Assembly: GCF_947507565.1 (NCBI RefSeq)
Contig: NW_027077201.1
Location: forward strand, 1 to 64,000
Length of the DNA stretch: 64,000 nucleotides
From: Oscarella lobularis
Taxonomy: Eukaryota > Porifera > Homoscleromorpha > Homosclerophorida > Oscarellidae
Direction: 5' to 3'
Shown: one piece after another, positions 22,120 to 32,827 of the stretch
Layout of the letters: each line of letters opens with the position of its first letter
How positions within the stretch are numbered: the first letter of the stretch is position 1
Made by a program: the position numbers and the translations under genes
Notes under the pieces: generated by a model
Told to the model about the DNA's origin: nothing
Databases searched by the model: none
Seen by the model: only the letters and a program-made list of their open reading frames with translations

Positions 22120-23805
22120 TTGGGATGTTATGATTTATCTAATGAAAAACACAAAAAGTGGCTTAACTCTGTCATTATCTCAGCATGCAGGCATCTCCTC
22201 TTTTCCCGGAAACCAGTCTGAAATCCAAATGTGTTGTCACGCCAACACTCGTCAACGAAAGAAAAATATTTTCTAAGAAAGTGCTATCTCACGCTAGTGC
22301 AAAGCCTTCTTCCAAACCACCTGCCTAGCTTGCTTTGCCTTGCTTGCCAGCCCTGCAAAATACAAAAGCTTCAAAAGACAGCATAAGTTTTTAAAAAAAT
22401 ATGATGAGCAGAGCCAATATGAAAAAGTAGAAGAGAAAGCACAGAAGAAAAAAAGACTAGTAGAGAAAAAAGAAAGCAGAGAGAAAGGCAGGGAGAGAGG
22501 CAAAAGCTCAAGAAAAAAGAAAAAAGGGCTATAAATGAGAGGAAATTGTCGATTCAAAAAGCGGCAGAAAAAAAATTAAGAGTGAAAGATGAAGCTGATA
22601 AAAGGCCACCAATACGATCTCAGAGGCAGTAGAGGAAGAAAATTAAGAGCGATTTTGACAGTAGTGACTTTTGTGGTCGCCTAAGAGAACCGCATCTTTT
22701 GTTTGAATTATCTAAGGCCGATTATGAGAGTATTACCTTTAGCTTTAAATGCCTGCTGAGAGCCTCATTGTTTGATTTGCACGATTGAGGTCGTTTCCGA
22801 AAGCCTCTTCTTTTTTCTTTAAGTTGTTTGAACAAATACTTGTGCAACTCTAACCCACAGCTGTAATTGAAATTCACTTATAAAAATAAAAGTCAGTTTC
22901 CGACTTTTGATACCTGAGGTAGCTTTTTTCAAACGCCAATTTTTTTGGCAGTGGTTTGGCGTATTGGCAAAGTCTAAACGGCATACGATAGAGAGCTGTC
23001 CACGCTTTCGATCGATGCATACCTTTCCTGGGCTGGAAACTACCATTTACGAGAGAGCCTCTGTCCGGAAACGATTACTCCGTCCGACTTTAGGCTAAGA
23101 TAGAAATTGACTATACGAATAAATTCGTTTATTCGTGGAGTTTGGAATTAGGGAATTAGGAGCAATTAAACCCTAATAATCCCTAACCTTTACCCTACCC
23201 GCTAACGCTCAAAAGGGGCCACATTATAAAAATATAAGAATTTAAGGCAAATAAATGCCTAGTAAACAGGAAAATACAAAAAAACAACCAGGGATACATG
23301 GCATAATCTTACGCCAAACCCTGACCTTTACTTCCCCAACAAGGGACGAACTTACGCTTGAAAAATGAGCCTATAACCTTCAAACAGGCGTAAATACATG
23401 CCTAACCTAAGCCTAATCCTTACCCTTATCCGGGAAACAGGGCCAACACCTGAACAATGCGAAAACGCAAAAACAAACACCAAGAACTTAAAATAATTGC
23501 AAGGAAAAGGAACATCTTTGAAAAAGCCCTTTAAAGGAAAAAATAAAATAAGAAAACATACAAGCACCAGAAAACGTCAAACCATATGGCAAAAATTGCC
23601 AAAAAATAATTCAATTGCGTCGAAATATGGCTCAATATAATGGGGACCCAAAAAGGGCCCCTAACCCTTTTTCTGTAAAAAAAGTTTAATCAATTAGAAA
23701 CTTTTTCGAAACTTCTCCAAAACTTATTTCCAAAAAAACACACCTTTAAAAAATCAAGTAACACTTTTAAAAAGAGGATATTGAACAATAGCAGAGCGAC
23801 CATTA
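22120..23805. other. Long AT-rich stretch without recognisable genes
   Basis: 22340-22534 is a Lys/Glu/Arg-rich purine run rather than a convincing protein. From 23140 to 23700 the sequence repeats words such as CCCTAA and CCTAACC at irregular spacing, telomere-like but degenerate. No RNA genes or transposon termini were found. Confidence 0.35.
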
Positions 23806-24493
23806 CATCATAGATAAAAAAGAAAGCGATCGGCAACTCCGACTTTCACGTGACAATTAGGGTCGTCTATGTGTGTCCCGGTAAGACCCGGATTAATGAA
23901 CGCCTTCGTCGCTGCTCTAGACAGCGTTTTTGCCGAGGAAAGTTTCCGGCGGATGCCCCAGATGGGATTCGGCCAAGGCATCATGCCCCAAAGTCTACGA
24001 CGTGGCGTCAACACCGGCTGTGACGATTGCGGCTCTTTCGATTGTTTCTGCCATCGAATCATGCGTATCGGGAACCAGCGACGTTAAAAGCGTGGCGTTT
24101 CGCCGCGAAAAAGCCTTCGCCTTGTTCCACAAAGTTGCCCTCACCGTCTAACACCAAACGCCAACACGCCGCCCGCGCGGAAACACCCGTCTTTGTGCTC
24201 CAAACTACACGCCTTAGTCTTTTCCTTTTGCCTTTGAAACGCGCGTTCCCAAGCAGTCCCTTCTGCGCTACCCGTCCTCCTTGGCTACTGTGCAATCTGG
24301 AACGCGATGCCGGCCACCGCACTGCACGCACATGTGTCTGAACCGGCGATCCGAGCAATAACGTCAATTCTCGCGAAAGTTCCACTTGAAGCACGCTCCT
24401 TTGCCATTTCTGCCGCTACCCGAGTGGCTCCGCTCGTCAGGGGCTACGCGCCGGGCACTGATTGTCCGTCTGAAATTGATCTCCACAGCTGGT

Positions 24494-25280
24494 TCAGCGA
24501 GCCAGCAGCGACGCCCCCGCTGCAGCCACTTCCGGCCTAATACACCGACGCGGAAACATCGCGCTATTCGTGCAAGACAAGTCCAAATCGGGCTTGGCCG
24601 CGGCAAGCGTACGAAAACGGACGTCGTACTCACGCCATCTTTCCGCGGGAAAAACGGACGCCTTCTGCAAAAACAAGCCGCAGGTAGCCTAGCAGCATCG
24701 TCGCGTCGTCACGATGCCTTGAGCACGAAATGATTGTGTACGCCGCGAAGTAGGATGCCAAACTTGTCAGACCTGGACCCGGGCTGAGCTTCCTGCGGGT
24801 TCCCGAAATGAGCTGGCTCAACGGATTGGCCTCCTTCAGCGTGACCACCGGTGTGAGGTTCTCCGTCCGGAGCTCCGCCATGTCCACAAACTGCTTGGAC
24901 ACAATACGTGCTGCCACCTTTTCATGAATAGACATGCCTTCGGCCAGGATAAATTGCTCCGGCGTAACAGCCTCAGCGGACGCCGCCTCTTTAGGCGCTT
25001 CCGCTAGCAACGACACTGCCCTATTCTTGCCCTTGTGCGCCGTATCACTGACGGCCGCCAAGACGGCCGCGAAGCCAGCCGCCAACGCGCTTTCTCTTTT
25101 CTTCGCCACCTGATCGTAGTCCATCATTGGGATTTCCCCTAGAAACGCCTCAGATGACCGATTAGTGCCTAAGCTCACAAAGCCAGCCTCGCCTCCGGCG
25201 CCGAAAGGCAAAGGAAAAAAAAGAAAATCTGTTGAGCTATTCTGGTCGATTGAATTCTGATTAAACCGTCCGTTTGTCAT
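24494..25280 (-). pseudogene. Retroelement gag-like protein (invertebrate DIRS/Ty3-like type)
   Basis: The 216-aa frame starts MTNGRFNQNS at 25280. After a Gly-rich leader and an Ala-rich helix comes LAEGMSIHEKVAARIVSKQF followed by VDMAELRTE. This matches the 'LxEGLPPIxxKLxxRIxxGEFVDMAELLPE' pattern of gag-like ORFs linked to DIRS/gypsy-type elements in sponges and cnidarians. A following block (FAAYTIISCSRHRDDATMLLGYL) fits the next conserved region. After a frameshift near 24650, ERWREYDVRFRTLAAAKPDL continues the family in another frame. No RT is seen downstream, so the element is truncated. Confidence 0.5.
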
Positions 25281-25394
25281 GCCTGAGCAAAATCAGAAAT
25301 GTTCTGCCTAAGGAGAGTCTTTTAAATAAGAATTGCTTTTCTAGTAAGCTTTCCTAATTAGGAGCAAAAGTGTAACCTTCCTTTGGAGCGCTAC
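25115..25394 (-). repeat. 5' leader of the retroelement, copy 1 (head-to-head with copy 2)
   Basis: Read on the minus strand it begins GTAGCGCTCCAAAGGAAGG at 25394 and continues into the gag start. It is closely similar to 29107-29402 on the plus strand. Both copies begin at the same GTAGCGCTC, so this is probably the true element 5' end. Confidence 0.7.
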
Positions 25395-25442
25395 TTGCCT
25401 CGGACCCAGACCTCTCCCTCAAGCGGGGAAAGGCCGGGTACC
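25395..25442 (+). repeat. Left terminus of a DUF6589-type element (TTGCCTCGG end)
   Basis: TTGCCTCGGACCCAGACC... with an internal inverted repeat (CCCAGACCTCTCCC paired with GGGGAAAGGCCGGG). It resembles the TAGCCTCGTACCCAGGCCC terminus of the intact element at 32341, including the hairpin-forming ccctttctcc/ggagaaaggg motif. It directly precedes a DUF6589-like gene in the same orientation as in the intact element. Confidence 0.6.
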
Positions 25443-25444
25443 GA

Positions 25445-25520
25445 ATTAGATCACGTGATTCCCATGCTTTCCACGTGATTACCCAATATGGTATGATCAC
25501 GTGTATCCAATATAAAGGAC
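25445..25520 (+). promoter_or_regulatory. Promoter of the DUF6589-like gene: three E-boxes and a TATA box
   Basis: CACGTG occurs at about 25453, 25471 and 25499, followed by CCAATATAAAGG (TATAAA at 25512-25517). It lies between the element terminus and the first coding segment. Confidence 0.45.
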
Positions 25521-25740
25521 ACATAGCACCTTTTGCCGATGACTCATATCTGTCGCCTTTCACTTCTCGCGAGTTCTCGGTAGGGCGTTCCTCTTCACGC
25601 TTACGCGCAGTGGAAAGTCCGCCGTATGTCTTCAATTCTGTCGATGTTACGCAAAGTCTTACCGGAGGATTTTCGTTCTCAGAGAGCCGAGTGGTCAGTT
25701 GTCTACCGTATCATAACGACTTAATGACTTCAGATGCAGA

Positions 25741-28160
25741 TTGCGAACTCAGTTTACTCCCCAATTGGGCCCCAACGTCCCCGTCTCTCTCATTCGAAGC
25801 CTTTTGGTTGACCGTTTTGGAAAAGACATCAGTCAGATTGAGACGAATCGAATTGCCAGTCTGGCATTCCCCAACGTCTCTGTGAAGAAGAGCTACTTGA
25901 AGAAGCGCTATGTTTTCTCCGGCTTAGTCCAAGTTCCCCCCCTGCGAGTTCTTTTCCTGCCGATCAGTCGCAGCATGTGCCAGACAAAGCAGCTTCCATC
26001 AACTGGGATCTCGTTGCAAATACACTGGTAAAAGAGCTCGAAGCTTTGAGGAATTGCGAAGAGTCTTCTATCATATCATGACTGGGCCGGTGAATATCAA
26101 GGGCTTGTCCAAATTTCCTATGAGAGAAATCTGGACAACTCAGGAAAGACAAAGCCCGCACCTCACATTCATTCTACGTAATCTGGTCGAAGACGAAAGA
26201 AGGAAAAACCATGCATCAGCTCGTCTTAAAGCAGCTATTACCGAGTCCGTCATTCTTAAGCAGCGCGCGACGAGAGCAAGTGGCATTCAGCTGCTCACGT
26301 CATTTATGTTGGTGTTCAAGGGAACCAGCAGAGAGGTTATCACCCATCTGAATTGCATGGAAATTTGCATGTCATACTCTCAAACCTGGAGACGTCTAGA
26401 GGATGTAGCAGCAGATCCCGAGCGTCTAAGGGATGTTCGTAGTAAGCCAGTTCTGTGCGTGTACGACAATCTCAATATCTACAGAAGTTTGCATCACGAA
26501 AGAACCAGTGATTATTAGCAGTGCTAACCTCTCTACAGTTCCATTTATAATGTTATTTGTTCTAGGATCTCAGTCAAGCATGCAGAATCTCACCACCAGG
26601 TTAGCAATACGCATCAGGAATCTCCCACCAAATTGGTTCGCCAGTCCACAGGTAATATACACAAAAAAGCCAGTTATATCAAAACATTTTTATATTATAA
26701 AGAAATCTCGATCTCTTTTGTCTTACTAGGATTTAATGCCCACGTAAATCGAAAATCAATCCCTTTTTGAAGAAGCCATCGACTATGTGATGGAGTTTAC
26801 TCTTGCTCGACTTTCGACCCTGTCAGGCTTTCAACCAAAAGAACACGATGGTAAAAATCAGACGTTGCAGTTTTGGAAATTCTAGACATCGACAACGCCA
26901 CAACCGATAATAATATTGCCATTTGTGAAAAATATTTTTGTGACCTGCAGAAGTCGGACATGTCTCCACAGGGGAAATATAACAGTTTTGTTTTACATTT
27001 TTAATCTAAACATAACAGCTTGTCGTTGGTGATCAAAAAACCTGCAGTAACATTCGAAGTGCGAAGAGGGTAAAGATATGTCAAGACAACCCCTTTCTTC
27101 AATTCAGTTAGGCATGCGAATGTCCTGGTAAGAAATTTTTCTTTTAAAATTCCACGTACACTTTTCTTACCTTTCCTGTCTCTCCGGCGATTTCCATTTT
27201 GCATTGGTGTGCTTGCGCGTCATTTTTAATTCAGTTTGTGGATCTGAACGCGACAAGGGATCGCTCTGCCATCTCAAAAACGTTGTCAATTGGAAGCATG
27301 CAGACAAAGGGGTCAAAGTTTTCAACAACGAAAACGAATTTCTGTCTCACGTTTTCCAGGCCCACCTTTTAGCCGGAGTTATGTCTTACTTCAAAATTTC
27401 GTCAACTGATGAAGAACTATCAGTTTCACCTGAAGATTTTCAGCAATGGCTGCAAACTCAAGCTAAGGAGATAGTAATCCGGACCATACTCTTATGCGAT
27501 TTGTCCATCGACCCAGAGAAGGATGATCACCTCTATCTTCTCCATCGACGTATTCTCCATTTGGAATATTTTTTGTTTGAACCTCCGGCATTCCATTAGA
27601 GACGCCAAAAATTATTGCAGCCTGGAAATATGTCACCATCTTATTTCTTGGGTCTGGTCGACGAAATTATGCTACTGAGGCGGCCAATTTTCTGTGCAAT
27701 TTGCAAGCAGATTGATCATCGAGTACGGCCTTTATCGCAATTCACAACCGAACGGTGAATACAAGTGGAATCAAAGACAGAGTCAAACCAATCGACCAGC
27801 AAATAGAGCACTACAATCTGTAAGATATTAAAAATAAAATGTTTTCCTGTACATCCATTTTTCTACCTTAGTCTGTTGAAAAATGCAATGGGATCCTCAA
27901 GTAATTCTTTGTCAAATTATGCGAAGATATTGTCGCAGACGGTGCTATTTCTGAGAGATTCATGGGAGGAGATGAATGCAGAAACGTCATCGGCATTCAA
28001 TTCCTCGATTCATTCAACACCTTCGGCAGATGAGGACATTATGACCATGTGTAAAGTCATTTTGGAGAGTGGAATGTGCGGAGTTGAGGATGATCGAAAG
28101 TTATTTGCTCCAACAGTTGATCCTTGGGAAAAAGTTCTGGAAAGGATCGAAAACTGGTAG
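25741..28160 (+). pseudogene. DUF6589-like protein, decayed second family member
   Basis: A series of plus-strand frames follows the order of the intact gene at 32828-35849. 25741-26031: N-terminal region. 26054-26518: RASGIQLLTSFMLVFKGTS, MSYSQTWRRLEDVA, then PVLCVYDNLNIYRS, corresponding to the DUF6589 'ISYDNxNI' core. 27240-27599: NENEFLSHVFQAHLLAGVM, matching the EFFTTVVKGYILAAAC block of the intact copy. 27610-27760: AWKYVTILFLGSGRRNYATEA, matching the RRFLPHFQAANHTKYALEA block. 27876-28160: acidic C-terminal region. Frame changes and stops separate the blocks, and some gaps could be introns. No RecQ gene follows on its right. Confidence 0.6.
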
Positions 28161-28379
28161 CTATCGAAGTTCATAAGAAAGAATCTCGTAGAGTGTCTAG
28201 ACGAGGAAGTTGGAAACTCAGCAACTGCAGAATTGTCATACTATATTAGACACTTGCTGTAGACATTCTCTCTTGCTTAGTGTATGATTGTCATTTTAAC
28301 TGCCTCTTTTACCTGGCTTTCTGCAACTTCCGGCTGATTTTTGGACTTCTGAGACTCCTATGCAAGCCTGAATGACTTG

Positions 28380-29106
28380 AAAGACGCTCTCGATGTACTT
28401 GGGCTGAACTGTAGCTATCGGCTCGATGTTACGCACTTCTTGGATGATGTCAAACTTTTTCACGACTTCCCGGATTGTTCTGTTGGTGAGGACAGACTGT
28501 GGGCCAGAAATGACGCCAATTCAACCTCTGCAGCCCTCCACTGTCGTAGTCTTTCAAGAAGAAGCTCCCGTTGACCGGCTGAGACCTAGGAAACGTGGCC
28601 GTACTGTAATTAATTATTAGGTAAGACTAATTTAGAGGCTTACAGTCTTCTGCTTGAATTTTCCCCTGACTGTCATAGTATGTTTACGCTTTGCAGTAAT
28701 GAGTTTCAAGAATTGGTTGGGGTCACTGCTTGATTTTGCACACCGAGAGCAGCAATTCGTATAAAGCTCCCCTGAGCTGGATGAGTCGAGGGCCTCTAGC
28801 AGGGTGAACCGCGGACATGGACTCGGAATCGAAGTGCCATGCCTGTACAAATTCATCGGAAGAAAAGATTTCGTAGAGAAACTTTCTAGTTTGATTGTTA
28901 GAGATGACTAGATGGCCGTAATAAAGAGAACTGCAGGCAAGGGTTTGGTCCAAATTTTGTGGCCGCTATACGTAATAAACAGGTGGCCGTATTATTCAGA
29001 AAGAAATGGCTGTACTCAATGCTGCCATCAGCCGAGACCAACCGAAAGTGGCCGGATAAAACAGGTGACCGTTTAAGTCAGGTGGCCGCAATAGCAGGTT
29101 TTACTG
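28380..29106. mobile_element. pogo/Tc1-type element remnant, right terminus at 29106
   Basis: The right end reads ...GCAGGTTTTACTG followed by TA (29107-29108). Reversed, this is TA-CAGTAAAACCTGC, a typical pogo/Tigger-like TIR with TA duplication. The last 200 bp carry repeated GTGGCCG words (near 28914, 28962, 28983, 29048 and 29081), probably subterminal binding sites. The left end was not found, so the left coordinate is a guess. No transposase is recognisable. Confidence 0.5.
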
Positions 29107-29402
29107 TAGCGCTCTAAAGGAAGGCTACACTTTTGCTCGTAATTAGGAAAGCTTACTAGAAAAGATTTTCTTATCTAAAAGACTCTCCGTAGGCAGAACA
29201 TTTCTGATTTTTCTCAGGCATGACAAACGGACGGTTTAATCAGAATTCAATCGAGCAGAATTGCTCAACAGATTTTCTTATTTTTCTTTGCCTTTTGGCG
29301 CCGGAGGGGAGGCTGGCTTTGTGAGCTGTGGCACTAATCAGTCGTCTGAGGCGTTTCTAGGGGAAATCCCAATGGTGGACTACGTTCTGGTGGCGAAGGA
29401 AA
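29107..29402 (+). repeat. 5' leader and gag start of the retroelement, copy 2
   Basis: TAGCGCTCTAAAGGAAGG... is the plus-strand counterpart of 25394-25115. The gag-like leader (LPFGAGGEAGFV, then SSEAFLGEIPMVDY) is readable at 29270-29400, with a frameshift relative to the start codon. Similarity ends near 29402. Confidence 0.7.
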
Positions 29403-30236
29403 GAGTCTTAATAAATATAAGTTTTATGCTAATGGTTTCAAAGGTCTTTTTTTCTGATTTTGAGAAGCTTAGTGACATTTTATGTTTGTTTCAACTTTCT
29501 CTCTAATCATTTATGAGATGAAAATGTAAAACGCTAGTCATTAAGGGCAGTTTTTGTTATTTCTACTCGGCGAATGTCTGGGCAGCAATTTAATCAGAAT
29601 CAATCTATTGTAAACGTGGATTTTCTGAGGCAAAACATTATGCGTATTGCGTACCTTCCGATTTCAATTTTGAGAGACCTTTAACCCACATGCCTATGAA
29701 ACTGTTCGCTTTTCGGCGCGTCGCTTTTCGCGAGAGCGTTCCTCACGGGGCCGTTTAAAGGTGCTCCCGATGACCAAATCAGGACCTTCCGTGTATGCTT
29801 CTCTCGAATGACTTAGCTCCTCTCAAATGACTTAGCTAAACACAAGAGCTCTCGACTCGATTCGCGCAAGCATTCCCGCAAGCAAACAAAACTGTTATCG
29901 AACAACCGAAGTCCGCACTCGGAAGCTTTTGACGACGCTTTGCCGACAAAAACGCCTTGCAAGAAAATCCGTCTGCCCGATTCTGCAACTTCTTTTCAGC
30001 CTTTGTCTGAGCGCAAGGCCAATTATGACGCTGCTTTGAGCCGTCGTTCTTCTTCTAGGACCCCTTCTATTCCTTCCACCCACTATTGTGCCCCTTCCCC
30101 TTCCCCTCAACCCCCTCTCTTCACCGCGACGACGACGACGTTGGCCGCCGCTTTTCTTCTAGAACCCCTTCCATTTCTTTCACCCACCGTTCGGCCCCTT
30201 TCCTTCAACCCTCCTCTCTTCGCCACGACGACTTCC
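29403..30236. other. No recognisable gene
   Basis: The 29940-30356 plus frame is low complexity (Ser/Pro/Thr and then microsatellite-coded residues). A short internal duplication is visible (CTTTGAGCCG...TCTTCTAGGACCCCTTC, near 30030-30075 and 30145-30180). Confidence 0.35.

Positions 30237-30293
<57 letters not shown>
30237..30293 (+). repeat. (CGA)n trinucleotide microsatellite, ~19 units
   Basis: Nearly perfect CGA repeat flanked by degenerate copies, followed by GGCGGCGGCG. It gives artificial poly-Asp, poly-Thr or poly-Val frames depending on the frame and strand read. Confidence 0.95.
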
Positions 30294-30510
30294 TCGGCGG
30301 CGGCGGCGAGGAACAGCGCCATCTTTCTCGACGACAACTCAACATGTACAAATTAATTGACGGTACACTCTTTAAAACGGATTAACCAAACGTCAGGTTT
30401 AAATAATGCATCAAAAATATTTATTTCCAATATACACCCTTAATTCGATTATTTTGTTTAACCAAAAGGCTACCTGAAGTTAAGGAATCATGGCAAAACC
30501 TTCATTACTA

Positions 30511-30759
30511 CAGTACATCCTCAATTATCCGAACCCCAATGTTTCACGGGGGTTCGGATAATCAAAATTTCGGATAATCGAGGGTACGCTAGAATCGAAC
30601 GTACGGTTCGAAAAAAGCTATTGTGTAAATTTTTTACGTCAATGACGTTATTTAAGCATATCGCGTTAGCAAATTAGATTACGTGACTTAAAATTAAATT
30701 TACATTTTGGATAATTGATGGTTCGGTTAAACGAGGTTCGGGTAATCGAGGATGTACTG
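30511..30759. mobile_element. pogo/Tigger-type MITE, 249 bp
   Basis: The left end CAGTACATCCTCAATTATCC (30511) and right end GGTAATCGAGGATGTACTG (ending 30759) are ~24-bp inverted repeats flanked by TA on both sides (30509-30510 and 30760-30761). Inside, GTTCGGATAATC and GTTCGGGTAATCG words repeat. It is too short for a transposase. Confidence 0.85.
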
Positions 30760-30761
30760 TA

Positions 30762-31730
30762 TTGTCGAGTATTGATGTCGATACGGATGAGCGCTCAGTT
30801 GTTTTTATTAGTCGGACACGCACACACTTACTGGACGTTGCAATACACCGGATTCTCTAATCACACACAGGTACCGACTATTTATGACCTACTAGCGAGG
30901 AGGCCATTACATTACGGTCTGCAGTTCCGGACAATCAATTTTCACTACTCCTCCCCTGCAAGTTCCTAGCTACACACTGACAGACAACTCACACAAAAAT
31001 CAGAACAGAGAAAAACAAACTAGTTTCAAGCCTAAACTGCCTAATTTTCAACTAACAACTCCGCATTTAGCGTTCAGTTTTGACATGTTGATTTGTCTTT
31101 TCAGCAGATCCTATAACCTATATCAACCACTAGTGCAGTAGTATGCATTGACCACTGGGGTTGAACTTGCGAACCACCTTACAACCTTCTAAAGTGACCA
31201 GGAACGCTCAGATTCCGTTCATGCCAAGCGTATTGTTTAAACAAAGAGCAAAAAAGCGTTTGTTTTCCGATTCATGATTCAGATCCGAACTTACGCCCAG
31301 TTAGAATGCAATATCTCTGACGCTCCACGCCCACGTTATGCACCAAATAACTCGGGCGGATTAGCTTTCACGGAACGGAGTCAAGGTTCATTTGAGAGCG
31401 TTAGTACTTCTCTTGAGCAAAATGTGATTAGGCTTCAAAAAGAGTTGCCCCCTGAGCTGCAGCTAGCGACTTTCTAACTTCCGGTTTGTCAGGATGAATT
31501 GGGTGACATATCGTAAAGAGGGTACCGCGAACCAGAAATCAAAATTTAGCTAGTTTAGCTCACTTTTAAAGCAGGTGAAGTAGTTGATGAGTTCGACCGA
31601 GGCAAGAATCACTAACATTCGTAAAGGACGCTTCTGAACGACAATTCCCTACCCGTAACACACCTCGCTTTAGCAAAAGTGGTCACGCGACGGCGAATTG
31701 CATATCCCTACTCTTTTATATCTCTGCCCA
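30762..31730. other. No recognisable gene
   Basis: Short frames only (30715-30969 and 31274-31477, plus strand). A TATAAAAG-like motif on the minus strand near 31716-31723 faces left, just inside the terminus at 31796. Confidence 0.3.
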
Positions 31731-31796
31731 GACCTTCTCCCAGCGCCGCGCCACGCCCAGTAGCGCTCGCGGAGAGGGTCTAGGTCTCCGAGGCTA
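31728..31796 (-). repeat. Orphan right terminus of a DUF6589/RecQ-type element
   Basis: CCCAGACCTTCTCCC...GCGGAGAGGGTCTAGG...CCGAGGCTA. Read in reverse it begins TAGCCTCGGAGACCTAGACC, like the intact terminus TAGCCTCGTACCCAGGCCC, and has the same internal hairpin pattern. Its partner could be the terminus at 25395, but the 9-bp flanks differ (GAGCGCTAC versus GGTCACAGG), so a single insertion is not proven. Confidence 0.5.
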
Positions 31797-32331
31797 GGTC
31801 ACAGGTTGCTTAATTAAATAGGCATTCAAAAATCGCCACCAAACATCTTCACTGCAACAAGTTGGCAACAGAAAGCTATATGAAACTGACAGCAACATTG
31901 ATTTGTACAGCAGATTTAGAAAATATGTTGGCAGTATCCCGCATCCATCTGTTCTGCTCGACATCTCGAGGTAGGCCTCGACAACGTCTCTTATGCTCGT
32001 TTCCTCAGAAATCCGGTCTTTGATAGTCTTCATGATGTTTATCATGAACCGGAAGTAGAATGTCTATGGTCTCTTTTAGCAAAACTTGAATTCAACAGAA
32101 TCGTCAAACTTTGACGCGGTCAAACAGTACGACGCAGACTGTATATGATTTTGAAGTGAACAAAGAGATCAAAGAGAGGATCACGGTGAGAAACCCACCA
32201 CGCCCACAGGTACTCGAAAACAAACGCAATCGCGCGTCCGATAACGTTCACAATCACGCGATCGCGCCGTCCCGCTGAACCAACGACAGGCGCCGAACTA
32301 GCGAAACAAGTCTATAAACAACGCAACGCAT
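31797..32331. other. Host sequence between orphan terminus and intact element
   Basis: The minus frame 31794-32045 (83 aa) is unrecognised. 32210-32331 is CpG-rich (GCGATCGC-type words). No feature supported. Confidence 0.35.
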
Positions 32332-32340
32332 ATCGCTAGC
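32332..32340 (+). repeat. Target-site duplication, left copy
   Basis: ATCGCTAGC, identical to 37727-37735. Confidence 0.9.
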
Positions 32341-32746
32341 TAGCCTCGTACCCAGGCCCTTTCTCCTGTTGCAAATCCCGGATAGACTCGCGGAGAAAGG
32401 GCCTGGTTCCCACTGTATGCGCATGCGCCAGAAATTACCGTCTTCCCGGTAATCTGGATCTAAAGCGTTTTTCAAAAAGGCAATAGAAAGTTATTATGAA
32501 AGCCTCCAAACAGCTTTTGCACGTTTCGCGGATACGCCACGCGCTTTCCTTACTGAGATCGCAACGTCACATTTTAGAGCGATTTGCACGGTTTCTCGAT
32601 AAGCGATTTGGTATCTTACAGTTGCTGTCGATTATCCATTCCCATAGTCGTCTTTTTGCCTCATATCGGTTGTCCAAAAAACTTGCTCAAGAGACAAACG
32701 AACGCCATTTTATTTGATAGTCGCATCGATAGCGCACGCACCGCTC
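32341..32746 (+). repeat. Left terminal inverted repeat (~406 bp)
   Basis: Matches the reverse complement of 37318-37726 nearly base for base, with a few substitutions and a small indel near 32470. It contains a hairpin at 32351-32416 and an open frame of 73 codons (32496-32717) also open in the right copy. Similarity stops at GCGCACGCACCGCTC. Confidence 0.95.
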
Positions 32747-32827
32747 AGCCTTTCCTGCACCGATTTGACGGCCGGAACGTATGCAAACATTCCCAGGCGG
32801 GATCAATCACTGTCATCGTATTTTAGT

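Noticed and set aside
22340-22534. Lys/Glu-rich ORF on the plus strand
   Set aside because: Purine-run artefact without motif or conserved neighbour.
23140-23700. Interstitial telomere tract
   Set aside because: CCCTAA-like words are irregular and never form an array of more than two units.
28377-28620. 65-aa and 64-aa overlapping ORFs
   Set aside because: Two plus frames and the antisense are all open. No family signal could be recognised.
29940-30385. ORFs with poly-Asp/poly-Thr/poly-Val tracts
   Set aside because: Produced by the (CGA)n microsatellite in different frames; no supporting domain.
25395-31796. One 6.4-kb DUF6589 element spanning both termini
   Set aside because: The 9-bp flanks do not match (GAGCGCTAC versus GGTCACAGG) and no RecQ gene lies inside, so I list the ends separately.
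32254-32475. Minus-strand ORF across the left TIR
   Set aside because: Spans the TIR boundary and target duplication, so it is not an ancestral frame.
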